Below are positions 1 through 6,078 of a stretch of DNA of 12,857 bases, piece after piece; position 1 is the stretch's first letter, and every line of letters starts with the position of its first letter. The stretch is from Leptolyngbya sp. SIO4C5 (GTDB lineage: Bacteria > Cyanobacteriota > Cyanobacteriia > Phormidesmidales > Phormidesmidaceae). A program made the translations under genes and the position numbers. The notes under the pieces were generated by a model. That model did not search any database. It saw nothing but the letters and a program-made list of their open reading frames with translations, and was not told where the DNA came from. The stretch is from the NCBI GenBank assembly GCA_010671965.1, contig JAAHIC010000053.1:1-12857 (forward strand), given 5' to 3'.

Positions 1-129
1 TCACAGCGCTATTGGGTCGAAATCAACCGGCTGCTAGTGCCGTTTGGCAAGCATATCTGCCAGGGCAGTCGGCCCAAATGTTCAACCTGCCCGCTCAGCT
101 CGATGTGCGCTCAGGTCGGTGTTGTTTAA
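1..129 (+). CDS. nth: Endonuclease III, C-terminal end (5' truncated by window)
   Basis: Only the last 42 codons are present, in frame 1, ending in TAA at 127-129. They hold a Cys-x6-Cys-x2-Cys-x5-Cys motif (Cys at visible residues 20, 27, 30 and 36). This is the C-terminal [4Fe-4S] cluster loop of endonuclease III / MutY-type DNA glycosylases. The preceding WVEINRLLVPFG stretch fits Nth better than MutY, because MutY carries a further C-terminal domain after the cluster and this protein stops seven residues after the last Cys. By family, Nth removes oxidised pyrimidines from DNA and nicks the abasic site in base-excision repair; the cluster helps position the DNA-binding loop. The catalytic Lys/Asp lie upstream of the window. 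The gene ends 5 bases before the end of convergent tldD, with no terminator hairpin between them. Confidence 0.88.
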   Translation, partial: SQRYWVEINRLLVPFGKHICQGSRPKCSTCPLSSMCAQVGVV

Positions 130-134
130 GGTAG

Positions 135-1532
135 CTAGCTGGCTGCACCGCCCACCACCACATTACGAATCCGCAGACTAGGCCCGCCGCAGCCTACGGG
201 CAAGCCCCCCTGTCCGCCTTTGCCGCAGCCGCCGGACTCGTCCCAGTAAAAGTCATCACCGATGGCCTCGATCTCTGCCAGCGTCCGAAATACATTGCCA
301 GAGAGGGTCACGTCCCGCACCGGCTCAGCAATGGCGCCGTCACGAATCATCCAGGCTTCGCCCGCCGTGAAGGTAAACATTTCTCCATTGGTCATGCCGC
401 CTAACCAGTTGCGGGCATAGACGCCCTCTTTGATACCGGTGAACAAGTCTTGAACCGGTGTATTGCCGCGCTCAATCCAGGTGTTGGTCATGCGTACTAG
501 GGGCGGATAGTGATAGTTGAGGCAGCGAGCATTGCCTGTGGGGGCTTCATCCAGCTTGCCTGCTGTCTCCCGCGAGTGCAGCCGACCCACCAGTACCCCG
601 TCTTTGATCAACTGAGTTGTTGTGGCCGGGGTGCCCTCGTCATCAAAGGCGTAGCTGCCCCGGTGCCCCTCTGGAGCCGCTCCGTCAAAAATTTGCAGAT
701 TGGGGGGGCCGAAACGCCGTCCAAGCGTCATCACCTCTAACACATCGGGATTCTCATAGGCCATATCAGCTTCAGACAGGTGGCCGAAAGCCTCGTGGAC
801 AAATAGCCCCGTCAGGATTGGATCGATCACAACTGAGTAAGTGTTTCCTTTGACTGGAGGGAGCTTCAGCGCTTCGACAGCCCGTTTTGCCGCTCCTAAT
901 ACCTGCTGGTCTAAATTTTCTAGGTCTTCATAGGCTTTGCGCGAGCCTGTGGTTTCCCGCCCGGTCTGCACCGTTTCGCCATTACGGGCCGTAGCGGCAA
1001 AGCGCATTTCCATATCTACCCAGTTCTGCTCAATCAGGGTTCCTTCCGAAGTGGCTAGCAGAATTCGCTGAGCGCTGTCGTTGTAGCGAACGGAAGTAGT
1101 GGTGACTTGAGCATCGATTTGCTGCAAAATTGCCGCGTAGTGGCTACAGAGATCTTTCTTGTGGCGCAGGGGAATCTGACGCGGATCGGAGCCGATCAGA
1201 TTTAAGCGGTGGACAACCTGAATAGGATCAATGGGAGCCAGCAGCGTCTCTTCATCCCCCACTAACCGCGCCGCCGCGATCGCCTCTTCTAAGCGCTCTA
1301 CTAGGCCAGAAAGCTGATTGAAGCTAGCAAAGCCCCAGCCGCCTTTGTAGCAAGCCCGCACCTGCCCGCCAATAGACAGTCCCTCACTCAGGGTTTCTAC
1401 CTTGCCACCTCGCAGCAAGATATCTGTGCCCTCAGCCTCTTCCAACCGAATTGCCAAATAATCCACCTGCGACCCATAGCGAGTTATCAAATCGTTGAGC
1501 AAATCTTTTCCCTGATCAAGCGGTGAAGTCAT
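135..1532 (-). CDS. tldD: TldD family zinc metalloprotease
   Basis: A 465-residue protein of the TldD/PmbA family, close to the usual length of about 480. The metalloprotease motif HEAFGH (HExxxH) is at about residues 246-251. The late GCGG motif, with Cys at about 448, matches the Cys that completes the metal site in E. coli TldD. In the family, TldD works with its inactive partner TldE (PmbA) in the cytoplasm as a heterodimeric protease on unfolded or modified peptides, for example maturing microcin B17 and degrading CcdA. The substrate in cyanobacteria is not known from this sequence. The tldE partner is not in this window. The frame can be opened at a TTG at 1556, but the ATG at 1532 (MTSPLDQ...) gives a normal N-terminus and was chosen; neither has a clear Shine-Dalgarno sequence. 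It is transcribed away from the DUF3611 gene. Confidence 0.93.
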   Translation of the reverse strand: MTSPLDQGKDLLNDLITRYGSQVDYLAIRLEEAEGTDILLRGGKVETLSEGLSIGGQVRACYKGGWGFASFNQLSGLVERLEEAIAAARLVGDEETLLAPIDPIQVVHRLNLIGSDPRQIPLRHKKDLCSHYAAILQQIDAQVTTTSVRYNDSAQRILLATSEGTLIEQNWVDMEMRFAATARNGETVQTGRETTGSRKAYEDLENLDQQVLGAAKRAVEALKLPPVKGNTYSVVIDPILTGLFVHEAFGHLSEADMAYENPDVLEVMTLGRRFGPPNLQIFDGAAPEGHRGSYAFDDEGTPATTTQLIKDGVLVGRLHSRETAGKLDEAPTGNARCLNYHYPPLVRMTNTWIERGNTPVQDLFTGIKEGVYARNWLGGMTNGEMFTFTAGEAWMIRDGAIAEPVRDVTLSGNVFRTLAEIEAIGDDFYWDESGGCGKGGQGGLPVGCGGPSLRIRNVVVGGAAS

Positions 1533-1668
1533 AGATAAGGCAGGATGAGGACGCAAAGGGTGTAGTCTTTCATCTATTGTGCCGTCAAATCCGTCAAATC
1601 GGTCTAAGATCAGAGGCGCATAACAATAGGGGCCACAAGCAACAGCCCTGCTTGAGGATCACGACATC
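1533..1668. promoter_or_regulatory. Divergent spacer tldD / DUF3611 with 9-bp tandem repeat
   Basis: This 136-bp spacer must carry the promoters of both tldD (leftward) and the DUF3611 gene (rightward). It contains a perfect tandem duplication of CCGTCAAAT at 1582-1590 and 1591-1599. No convincing -35/-10 pair was found for either direction. The DUF3611 gene has a GAGG at 1654-1657, 11 bases before its ATG, a plausible if slightly distant ribosome binding site. Regulatory use of the repeat is inference. Confidence 0.4.
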
Positions 1669-2259
1669 ATGACTGGTGAACTTGACTATTCTCTTCCCCC
1701 AGCGGTTCGACGCATTGCCAGCGCCTTCCGCCTGGTTGGCTGGATTAGCTTTTGGGCACAGGTGGTGCTCTCGGTCGTTTCTGCCTTCCTCTTGTTGTTT
1801 GCCATCTCAGGACTCAGCTTCCGTCAGGGCGAAAACAGTCAGGCCAGTCCAGGGACGGGCGCGGGACTGTTTTTTGCCGCTTTAGGGCTATTCGTTGTCT
1901 TTTTTGGCGCTTACTGGGCCTTTCGCTACACTCGCTTGGCCCGCAAGCTGCGATCGAGTCGGCCAGACGCACGGCCCAAACCCAAAGATGCAATCCGCGC
2001 CATTCAGGTGGGGCTGATGGCGAGCCTAGCGGGGATGCTGCTGACTCAGCTCGGCGCTGGGGCCATTGTGGGTGCCTTGATTTTCAAGTCCTTTGAGCAG
2101 CCGACTCAGGGCGGCGTTATTCTCAGCCCAACGGCGGTGCGTGGCTTTATCACCTCGTTTGATCTGCTAATTGTGCAGGCCAATACCAATACCAGCATTG
2201 CCCACTTTGTCGGCATTGTTTCCTCCCTGTGGCTGTCGCGGACGGTCAATCGCCAATAG
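1669..2259 (+). CDS. DUF3611 family integral membrane protein (TIC21/PIC1-related)
   Basis: A 196-residue hydrophobic protein with four likely membrane helices at about 26-48, 64-85, 112-138 and 163-189. A basic, proline-containing cytoplasm-like loop lies between helices 2 and 3 (about 86-108). The final helix region, with QANTNTSIAHF before a hydrophobic stretch and a short basic tail, looks like the cyanobacterial DUF3611 family. From family knowledge, this family includes the plastid inner-envelope protein TIC21/PIC1, argued to be either a protein-import component or an iron permease. The bacterial function is unsettled, so no function is assigned. ATG 1669 is preceded by GAGG with 11-base spacing. 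The gene diverges from tldD and its stop is 15 bases from the end of convergent mtnP. Family assignment is from recognition of the pattern, not from a search. Confidence 0.78.
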   Translation: MTGELDYSLPPAVRRIASAFRLVGWISFWAQVVLSVVSAFLLLFAISGLSFRQGENSQASPGTGAGLFFAALGLFVVFFGAYWAFRYTRLARKLRSSRPDARPKPKDAIRAIQVGLMASLAGMLLTQLGAGAIVGALIFKSFEQPTQGGVILSPTAVRGFITSFDLLIVQANTNTSIAHFVGIVSSLWLSRTVNRQ

Positions 2260-2274
2260 CCCCCAGGGCGCTGT

Positions 2275-3147
2275 CTACAAATATTTTTTCAGCAGCAAAT
2301 AGAGCTTTTCTTTAGTCTCAGCCGGAGCCTGATCTAGGGGCGTCAGGATGGCATACTGCAGGGCTGAATGGGCCTCAGAAGCGGGGGGATTAGCGGCTAG
2401 CCGCTTCACTACTTCCTGAATCACCCGCTGGCCGTTGACCGCATTTTTTTTCAGATTGCCGATCACCATGTCTACCGTAACGCTGTCGTGATCGGGGTGC
2501 CAGCAGTCGTAGTCTGTGACCATTGCCAGGGTCGCGTAGGCTATCTCTGCTTCCCGCGCTAGCTTTGCCTCCGGCAGATTGGTCATGCCCACAACCGTTG
2601 CGCCCCAACTGCGGTAAAGATTTGATTCAGCCTTGGTAGAAAACGCTGGGCCTTCCATGCAGACATAAGTGCCGCCGTGATGCAAATCTACGCCGTCAAG
2701 GTCGAGGCTAGCGACGGCGGCGGCTAGGACCTGAGCAAGCTGCGGACAGATCGGCTCGCCAAAGGCAATGTGGGCAATAATGCCGCTGCCAAAAAAAGTG
2801 GAGGCGCGGTTTTTGGTGCGATCGATAAACTGATCGGGCACCACCATGTCTAGGGGCTTAGCTGCGGCCTGCAGTGAACCGACCGCCGAAGCTGAGATTA
2901 AGTATTCCACACCGAGCTGCTTCATGGCGTGGATATTGGCTCGAAACGGCAGTTCTGAGGGCATCAAATGATGATGGCGACCGTGACGGGCTAGGAAGGC
3001 TACCCTAACACCTTCTAAGGTACCGACAATGAGCGCGTCTGAGGGCGGGCCGAAAGGGGTTTCGATTTGGACTTCTTCAATATCTTGTAAGGCGGCCATC
3101 TGATAAAGGCCGCTGCCACCGATGATGCCGATCTTTGCTGCGCTCAC
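2275..3147 (-). CDS. mtnP: S-methyl-5'-thioadenosine phosphorylase
   Basis: A 290-residue cytosolic enzyme that splits 5'-methylthioadenosine with phosphate into adenine and methylthioribose-1-phosphate. It recycles the by-product of polyamine and related AdoMet-dependent synthesis. Visible family signatures are the phosphate loop GGSGLY (10-15), RHGRHH (54-59), the ASAVGSL stretch, [11 protein letters not shown] from about 165 and MTN at about 188-190. TDYD, with Asp at about 212 and 214, separates MTA phosphorylases from ordinary purine nucleoside phosphorylases, which carry Asn in that loop. The frame opens at GTG 3156, but GTG 3147 is preferred. It has GGAG at 3156-3159 on the minus strand with an 8-base spacer and gives the family-like N-terminus [13 protein letters not shown]. 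No other methionine-salvage gene is adjacent. A TAAGAT about 30 bases upstream of the start could be a -10 element, but no good -35 was seen. Confidence 0.95.
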   Translation of the reverse strand: MSAAKIGIIGGSGLYQMAALQDIEEVQIETPFGPPSDALIVGTLEGVRVAFLARHGRHHHLMPSELPFRANIHAMKQLGVEYLISASAVGSLQAAAKPLDMVVPDQFIDRTKNRASTFFGSGIIAHIAFGEPICPQLAQVLAAAVASLDLDGVDLHHGGTYVCMEGPAFSTKAESNLYRSWGATVVGMTNLPEAKLAREAEIAYATLAMVTDYDCWHPDHDSVTVDMVIGNLKKNAVNGQRVIQEVVKRLAANPPASEAHSALQYAILTPLDQAPAETKEKLYLLLKKYL

Positions 3148-3434
3148 GCTGTCCACTCCGGTATAAATGCCCCCTATCTTAGCGGCAGACTGGGCGATCG
3201 CGGAAAGGTAAGCCTGCCTTAATATTCGTTACAGATTCTAAAGACTTGTTCTCAGTTAAGCTGATCTCATCTGGCCGCAGTGACCACAGCAATTCCGATT
3301 AAAGTGGCTCTATGGCGTCAATACAAAAGCTTTCAGCTCTAAACTATTTCAATATTTATCTTGAGATAGAGAGACAAAAAGCTTCATAATAGTTACAATA
3401 GTTTACAAATAGATTGTTAAAGGTTAACCATAAG
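3148..3434. other. Intergenic spacer mtnP / small membrane peptide
   Basis: This 287-bp spacer is visibly richer in A+T than the flanking genes, mostly in its right half. It carries one HIP1 octamer at 3194-3201, close to the mtnP start, and a rightward promoter candidate at 3361-3390. Near the right end are two imperfect tandem units, TAGTTACAA (3390-3398) and TAGTTTACAA (3399-3408), and the palindrome GGTTAACC (3422-3429). Between about 3202 and 3360 I see no reading frame, RNA-gene fold or further motif that I can support. Confidence 0.5.
3361..3390 (+). promoter_or_regulatory. Sigma-70-type promoter candidate for the 41-aa peptide gene
   Basis: A -35-like TTGAGA at 3361-3366 and a -10-like CATAAT at 3385-3390 each match the consensus at five of six positions and are separated by 18 bases. 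Transcription would start near 3397, giving a leader of about 38 bases before ATG 3435. The A+T-rich surroundings support promoter activity. The start site is predicted, not shown. Confidence 0.5.
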
Positions 3435-3560
3435 ATGCTTACAGAAATTTCTGTTATTACAACCGTCGTATCTGTGCTGGCCGCTGCCTACTGGCTGCAG
3501 GCCCAAGAAGCCGAGCAGGTCCAGTCTGAGGCTATTCCAGTCCGAATCAAAGAGCGTTAA
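3435..3560 (+). CDS. Small 41-aa single-helix membrane peptide (hypothetical)
   Basis: A short frame ATG...TAA encodes MLTEISVITTVVSVLAAAYW and continues with a 21-residue charged tail rich in Gln/Glu that ends in KER. One hydrophobic segment (about residues 5-21) could span or anchor in the membrane. I do not recognise the family and assign no function. Support for a real gene is contextual: a promoter candidate about 45 bases upstream, an AAAGG at 3419-3423 (11 bases before the ATG), and a strong intrinsic terminator starting 21 bases after the stop. The coding length and hydrophobic-then-charged layout resemble the small thylakoid or plasma-membrane subunits common in cyanobacteria. It could instead be the leader peptide of a regulatory transcript feeding the sigma gene downstream. 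A 14-bp palindrome (3441-3454) lies inside its first codons. Confidence 0.55.
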   Translation: MLTEISVITTVVSVLAAAYWLQAQEAEQVQSEAIPVRIKER

Positions 3561-3580
3561 TCAATTCAACCGTTCCTATT

Positions 3581-3618
3581 CGCTGTTCAAATGTCCATAC
3601 ATTTGAGCGGCGTTTTTT
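3581..3618 (+). terminator. Intrinsic terminator between small peptide gene and sigma gene
   Basis: A 13-bp stem, arms 3581-3593 and 3600-3612, has 11 Watson-Crick pairs plus two G-U pairs in RNA and no mismatch. It closes a 6-base loop (TCCATA) and is followed directly by six Ts (3613-3618). This is a textbook Rho-independent terminator for the 41-aa gene's transcript. It ends only 33 bases before the preferred start codon of the sigma factor gene, so sigma expression must come from read-through or from a promoter lying within or just after the hairpin. Confidence 0.85.
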
Positions 3619-3651
3619 CTCCTCATAGTTTTTTTGGGTTAGTTGCCGTTC

Positions 3652-4608
3652 ATGAAATCTTCCACACCCACAACTGATTCTGTTCGGGCCTATCTCAAAG
3701 AGATTGGTCGAGTGCCGATGCTGACTCACGAAGAAGAAATTGTTTTGGGCAAGCAGGTGCAGCAGCTCTGCGCGCTAGAGCGCCAGCGCGAGCAGATGGC
3801 TGAGAGCCTGGAGCGAGAGCCGAGCTTAAGCGAGTGGGCAGAAGCGGTCAGTCTGCCCAAGGCAGAGCTGCAGCAGATTGTGCGGCAGGGCAATCTGGCT
3901 AAGCGCCGGATGGTAGAAGCTAATTTGCGCCTGGTCGTTTCAGTGGCCAAGAAGTATCTCAAGCGCAACATTGATTTGCTGGATTTGATTCAGGAAGGCA
4001 CGATCGGAATGCAGCGGGGGGTTGAAAAGTTTGATCCCACTAAGGGCTATCGTTTCTCGACTTATGCCTACTGGTGGATTCGTCAGGCCATCACACGGGC
4101 GATCGCGGAAAAAAGCCGCACGATTCGCCTGCCCATTCACATCACCGAAAAGCTGAACAAAATTAAGAAAGCCCAGCGGCAAATGACCCAAAAGCTGGGT
4201 CGAGCGCCGTCGGTCAATGACCTAGCAGCAGAGCTGGACTTAACGCCTAAGCAGGTACGGGAGTATTTAGACAAATCGCGTCAGCCTCTCTCCCTGGATT
4301 TGCGTATCGGCGACAACCAGGATACCGAGCTGAGTGAGCTGCTAGAGGATACTGGCATTACGCCGGAGGAGTATACGACCCAGTCTTCCCTAAAGCTGGA
4401 TCTTGACAAGATGATGGCAGATTTAACCCCGCAGCAGCAGCGGGTGCTGTCTTTGCGTTTTGGCTTGACGGACGGCAACGCCATGACCCTGGCAAAAATT
4501 GGCGATTTGATGAGCATTAGCCGGGAACGGGTGCGCCAAATTGAGCGAGAGGCTTTGAGCAAGTTGCGTAAGCAGCAGCGCGATATCCGGGAGTATTTAG
4601 CGGGCTAA
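3652..4608 (+). CDS. Group 2 sigma-70 factor (SigB/SigC/SigD class)
   Basis: A 318-residue non-essential-type sigma factor lacking the long region 1.1 and non-conserved insert of the primary factor SigA. Region 1.2 is at about 8-40 ([16 protein letters not shown]) and region 2 at about 88-157, including [33 protein letters not shown] for -10 recognition and melting. Region 3 is at about 158-235 and region 4 at about 256-315, with the -35-binding helix [15 protein letters not shown]. In cyanobacteria such factors direct RNA polymerase to promoters under nutrient, light or heat stress. The subclass (B, C or D) cannot be fixed by eye, so no symbol is given. The frame opens at TTG 3643, but ATG 3652 matches family N-termini and was chosen; there is no good Shine-Dalgarno. 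The gene sits 33 bases after an intrinsic terminator and is followed by its own terminator. Confidence 0.95.
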   Translation: MKSSTPTTDSVRAYLKEIGRVPMLTHEEEIVLGKQVQQLCALERQREQMAESLEREPSLSEWAEAVSLPKAELQQIVRQGNLAKRRMVEANLRLVVSVAKKYLKRNIDLLDLIQEGTIGMQRGVEKFDPTKGYRFSTYAYWWIRQAITRAIAEKSRTIRLPIHITEKLNKIKKAQRQMTQKLGRAPSVNDLAAELDLTPKQVREYLDKSRQPLSLDLRIGDNQDTELSELLEDTGITPEEYTTQSSLKLDLDKMMADLTPQQQRVLSLRFGLTDGNAMTLAKIGDLMSISRERVRQIEREALSKLRKQQRDIREYLAG

Positions 4609-4641
4609 CGCTTCGGGCTGCTGCGCTATTAGAACCAGGTT

Positions 4642-4670
4642 AAAGCGATCGCCTAGTGCGATCGCTTTTT
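4642..4670 (+). terminator. HIP1-built intrinsic terminator after the sigma gene
   Basis: A perfect 11-bp stem, arms AAAGCGATCGC (4642-4652) and GCGATCGCTTT (4658-4668), closes a CTAGT loop. A run of five Ts at 4666-4670 overlaps the last stem pairs. It lies 34-62 bases after the sigma factor stop. Both arms contain a complete HIP1 octamer (4645-4652 and 4658-4665), so two adjacent copies of the genome-wide repeat form the hairpin. It should separate the sigma transcript from the transporter cluster. Confidence 0.85.
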
Positions 4671-4828
4671 GTTAGGCCGAAAAGGGATTTTGCAGAGCGA
4701 GCGCCTCAGCTCAAACGGCTAAATTTTGCCAAACAATCTAGCTGCAGGCAGAAAAAGCAAAGCAGTATACAAATTCGGGATGCGATTTTCTCAATCCTAT
4801 GAACTAGTCCCTATAGAGTTAGTGCAGC
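4671..4828 (+). promoter_or_regulatory. Leader / promoter region of the BMP transporter cluster
   Basis: These 158 bp between the sigma terminator and the substrate-binding protein gene should carry the transporter promoter, because the upstream terminator is strong. TATACA at 4766-4771 is the best -10-like hexamer, but no -35 stands at a proper distance. An alternative TATAGA lies at about 4812. I found no clear NtcA-type GTA-N8-TAC site and no purine-riboswitch-like fold. The assignment rests on position only. Confidence 0.3.
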
Positions 4829-6004
4829 ATGACTTACCGACACAGACCTTCGCTCCGACTGTCTCGACGTCAGGTCGTTCGAGGATTATTAGCAACTACG
4901 GCTTTTGGTATCACCGCCAAGTTTGGTACAGGCTGCAGCAACGGTGGGGGGAGCGCCAGCGGCGACGGGGAAGAACTGGTTGTTGGCTTCATCTATGTCG
5001 GCCCCAAGGACGACTTCGGTTATAACCAGGCTCATGCCGAGGGGGCAGCGGCAATGGCCGAGCTGCCTGGCATCCGCATTGTAGAAGAAGCCAATGTGCC
5101 AGAGACGACGGCGGTGGCAGAAACCATGCGCAACATGATTGAAATTGACGGGGCTAAAGTTCTGTTTCCCACCTCATTTGGCTATTTTGATCCCTACATT
5201 CTAGAAATGGCCCAGCAGTTTCCAGAAGTGCAGTTTTTTCATGCCGGGGGGCTGTACCAGGAGGGAATGCCAGACAATGTCGGCAGCTACTTTGGCTACA
5301 TTGACGAAGCTGAATATGTTGCCGGGGTGATAGCCGGGCACATGTCCCAGTCAGGCAAGCTGGGCTTTGTCGCTGCCAAGCCGATTCCTCAGGTACTGCG
5401 CAACATCAACAGCTATACCTTGGGGGCGAAGTCCGTCAATCCCGACATTACAACCAAAGTCATTTTTACCGGAGACTGGGCGCTGCCGGTCAAAGAGGCC
5501 GAAGCCACTAACAGCATGGCCGATCAAGGTATTGATGTAGTGACTTGTCACGTAGACAGTCCCAAGGTAGTGATGGAAACCGCCGAGAAGCGGGGCATTT
5601 ACTGCACGGGCTATCATGCTGACCAGTCTAGCCTTGCCCCTGAAGGCTACCTGACCGGCGCTGAATGGGACTGGTCTAGCATTTATACCCGCCTGGGTGA
5701 ACAGGTTTTGGCCGGAGAAACCCTGATGGCCGGAGAAATCGACCATGTTTTACGGGGTGGGCTGACCGATAACTTCTGCAAGGTATCTGAGTACGGCCCG
5801 GCTGTGACCGAGCAGGCTAAAACAGACGCCGACACCGCCAAGGAAAGCTTGATGAAAGGTGAACTGGTGATCTATCGCGGCCCGCTACAGGATAACGTCG
5901 GCGGCGTTGTGGTGCCAGCCGAAAAAGAGCTAAAGCAGCAGGATATCGAGCTGGAAAAAATGGACTACCTGATTGAAGGGGTTGACGGTACGGTTGGCAG
6001 CTAG
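4829..6004 (+). CDS. BMP-family ABC transporter substrate-binding protein
   Basis: A 391-residue exported binding protein of the BMP (basic membrane protein / Med) family, which in characterised members captures nucleosides or related ligands for an ABC importer. The N-terminus has a twin-arginine motif (SRRQVVRGL, Arg 13-14) and a hydrophobic stretch to about residue 32. A GTGC at 33-36 follows; its Cys could be lipidated although the lipobox lacks the usual Leu at -3. The mature part begins with VGFIYVGPKDDFGYNQ (about 52-67), the family's first strand and ligand loop, and continues with the two-lobe fold through VVVPAEKEL near the end. Tat export is inferred from the signal. The permease genes follow on the same strand after 74 bases. 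The ligand is unknown; a purine nucleoside is likely by family only. ATG 4829 has no clear Shine-Dalgarno. Confidence 0.9.
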   Translation: MTYRHRPSLRLSRRQVVRGLLATTAFGITAKFGTGCSNGGGSASGDGEELVVGFIYVGPKDDFGYNQAHAEGAAAMAELPGIRIVEEANVPETTAVAETMRNMIEIDGAKVLFPTSFGYFDPYILEMAQQFPEVQFFHAGGLYQEGMPDNVGSYFGYIDEAEYVAGVIAGHMSQSGKLGFVAAKPIPQVLRNINSYTLGAKSVNPDITTKVIFTGDWALPVKEAEATNSMADQGIDVVTCHVDSPKVVMETAEKRGIYCTGYHADQSSLAPEGYLTGAEWDWSSIYTRLGEQVLAGETLMAGEIDHVLRGGLTDNFCKVSEYGPAVTEQAKTDADTAKESLMKGELVIYRGPLQDNVGGVVVPAEKELKQQDIELEKMDYLIEGVDGTVGS

Positions 6005-6028
6005 TAGCCGACGGCCATAGTTCCAAGA

Positions 6029-6050
6029 CTGCTGTCTACTTAGGCAGCAG
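6029..6050 (+). other. Intergenic hairpin between binding protein and first permease
   Basis: Arms 6029-6036 and 6043-6050 form an 8-bp stem (one G-U pair) closing a TACTTA loop. Only three Ts follow after GG, so it is not a good terminator. Its place just after the binding-protein stop fits a 3' stabiliser or partial attenuator that keeps the binding protein more abundant than the permeases. That role is inference. Confidence 0.45.
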
Positions 6051-6078
6051 GGTTTATCCGCCTAATTCTGCATAGCCT

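Noticed and set aside
3441..3454. 14-bp perfect palindrome ACAGAAATTTCTGT
   Set aside because: About one such 14-bp palindrome is expected by chance in a window of this size, and it lies inside codons 3-7 of the small peptide gene.
4671..4828. Possible purine riboswitch ahead of the transporter cluster
   Set aside because: I could not find paired loops or a three-way junction core in this leader; A+T content alone is not evidence.
4726..5025. 99-codon + strand frame overlapping the start of the binding-protein gene
   Set aside because: It runs out of frame through the Tat signal and first domain of the binding protein; its later part is an Arg-rich frame-shifted reading.
5351..5746. 131-codon minus-strand reading frame inside the binding-protein gene
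   Set aside because: It lies wholly antisense to a clear BMP-family gene, matches no family I know and has no ribosome site; high G+C genes often leave the opposite strand open.
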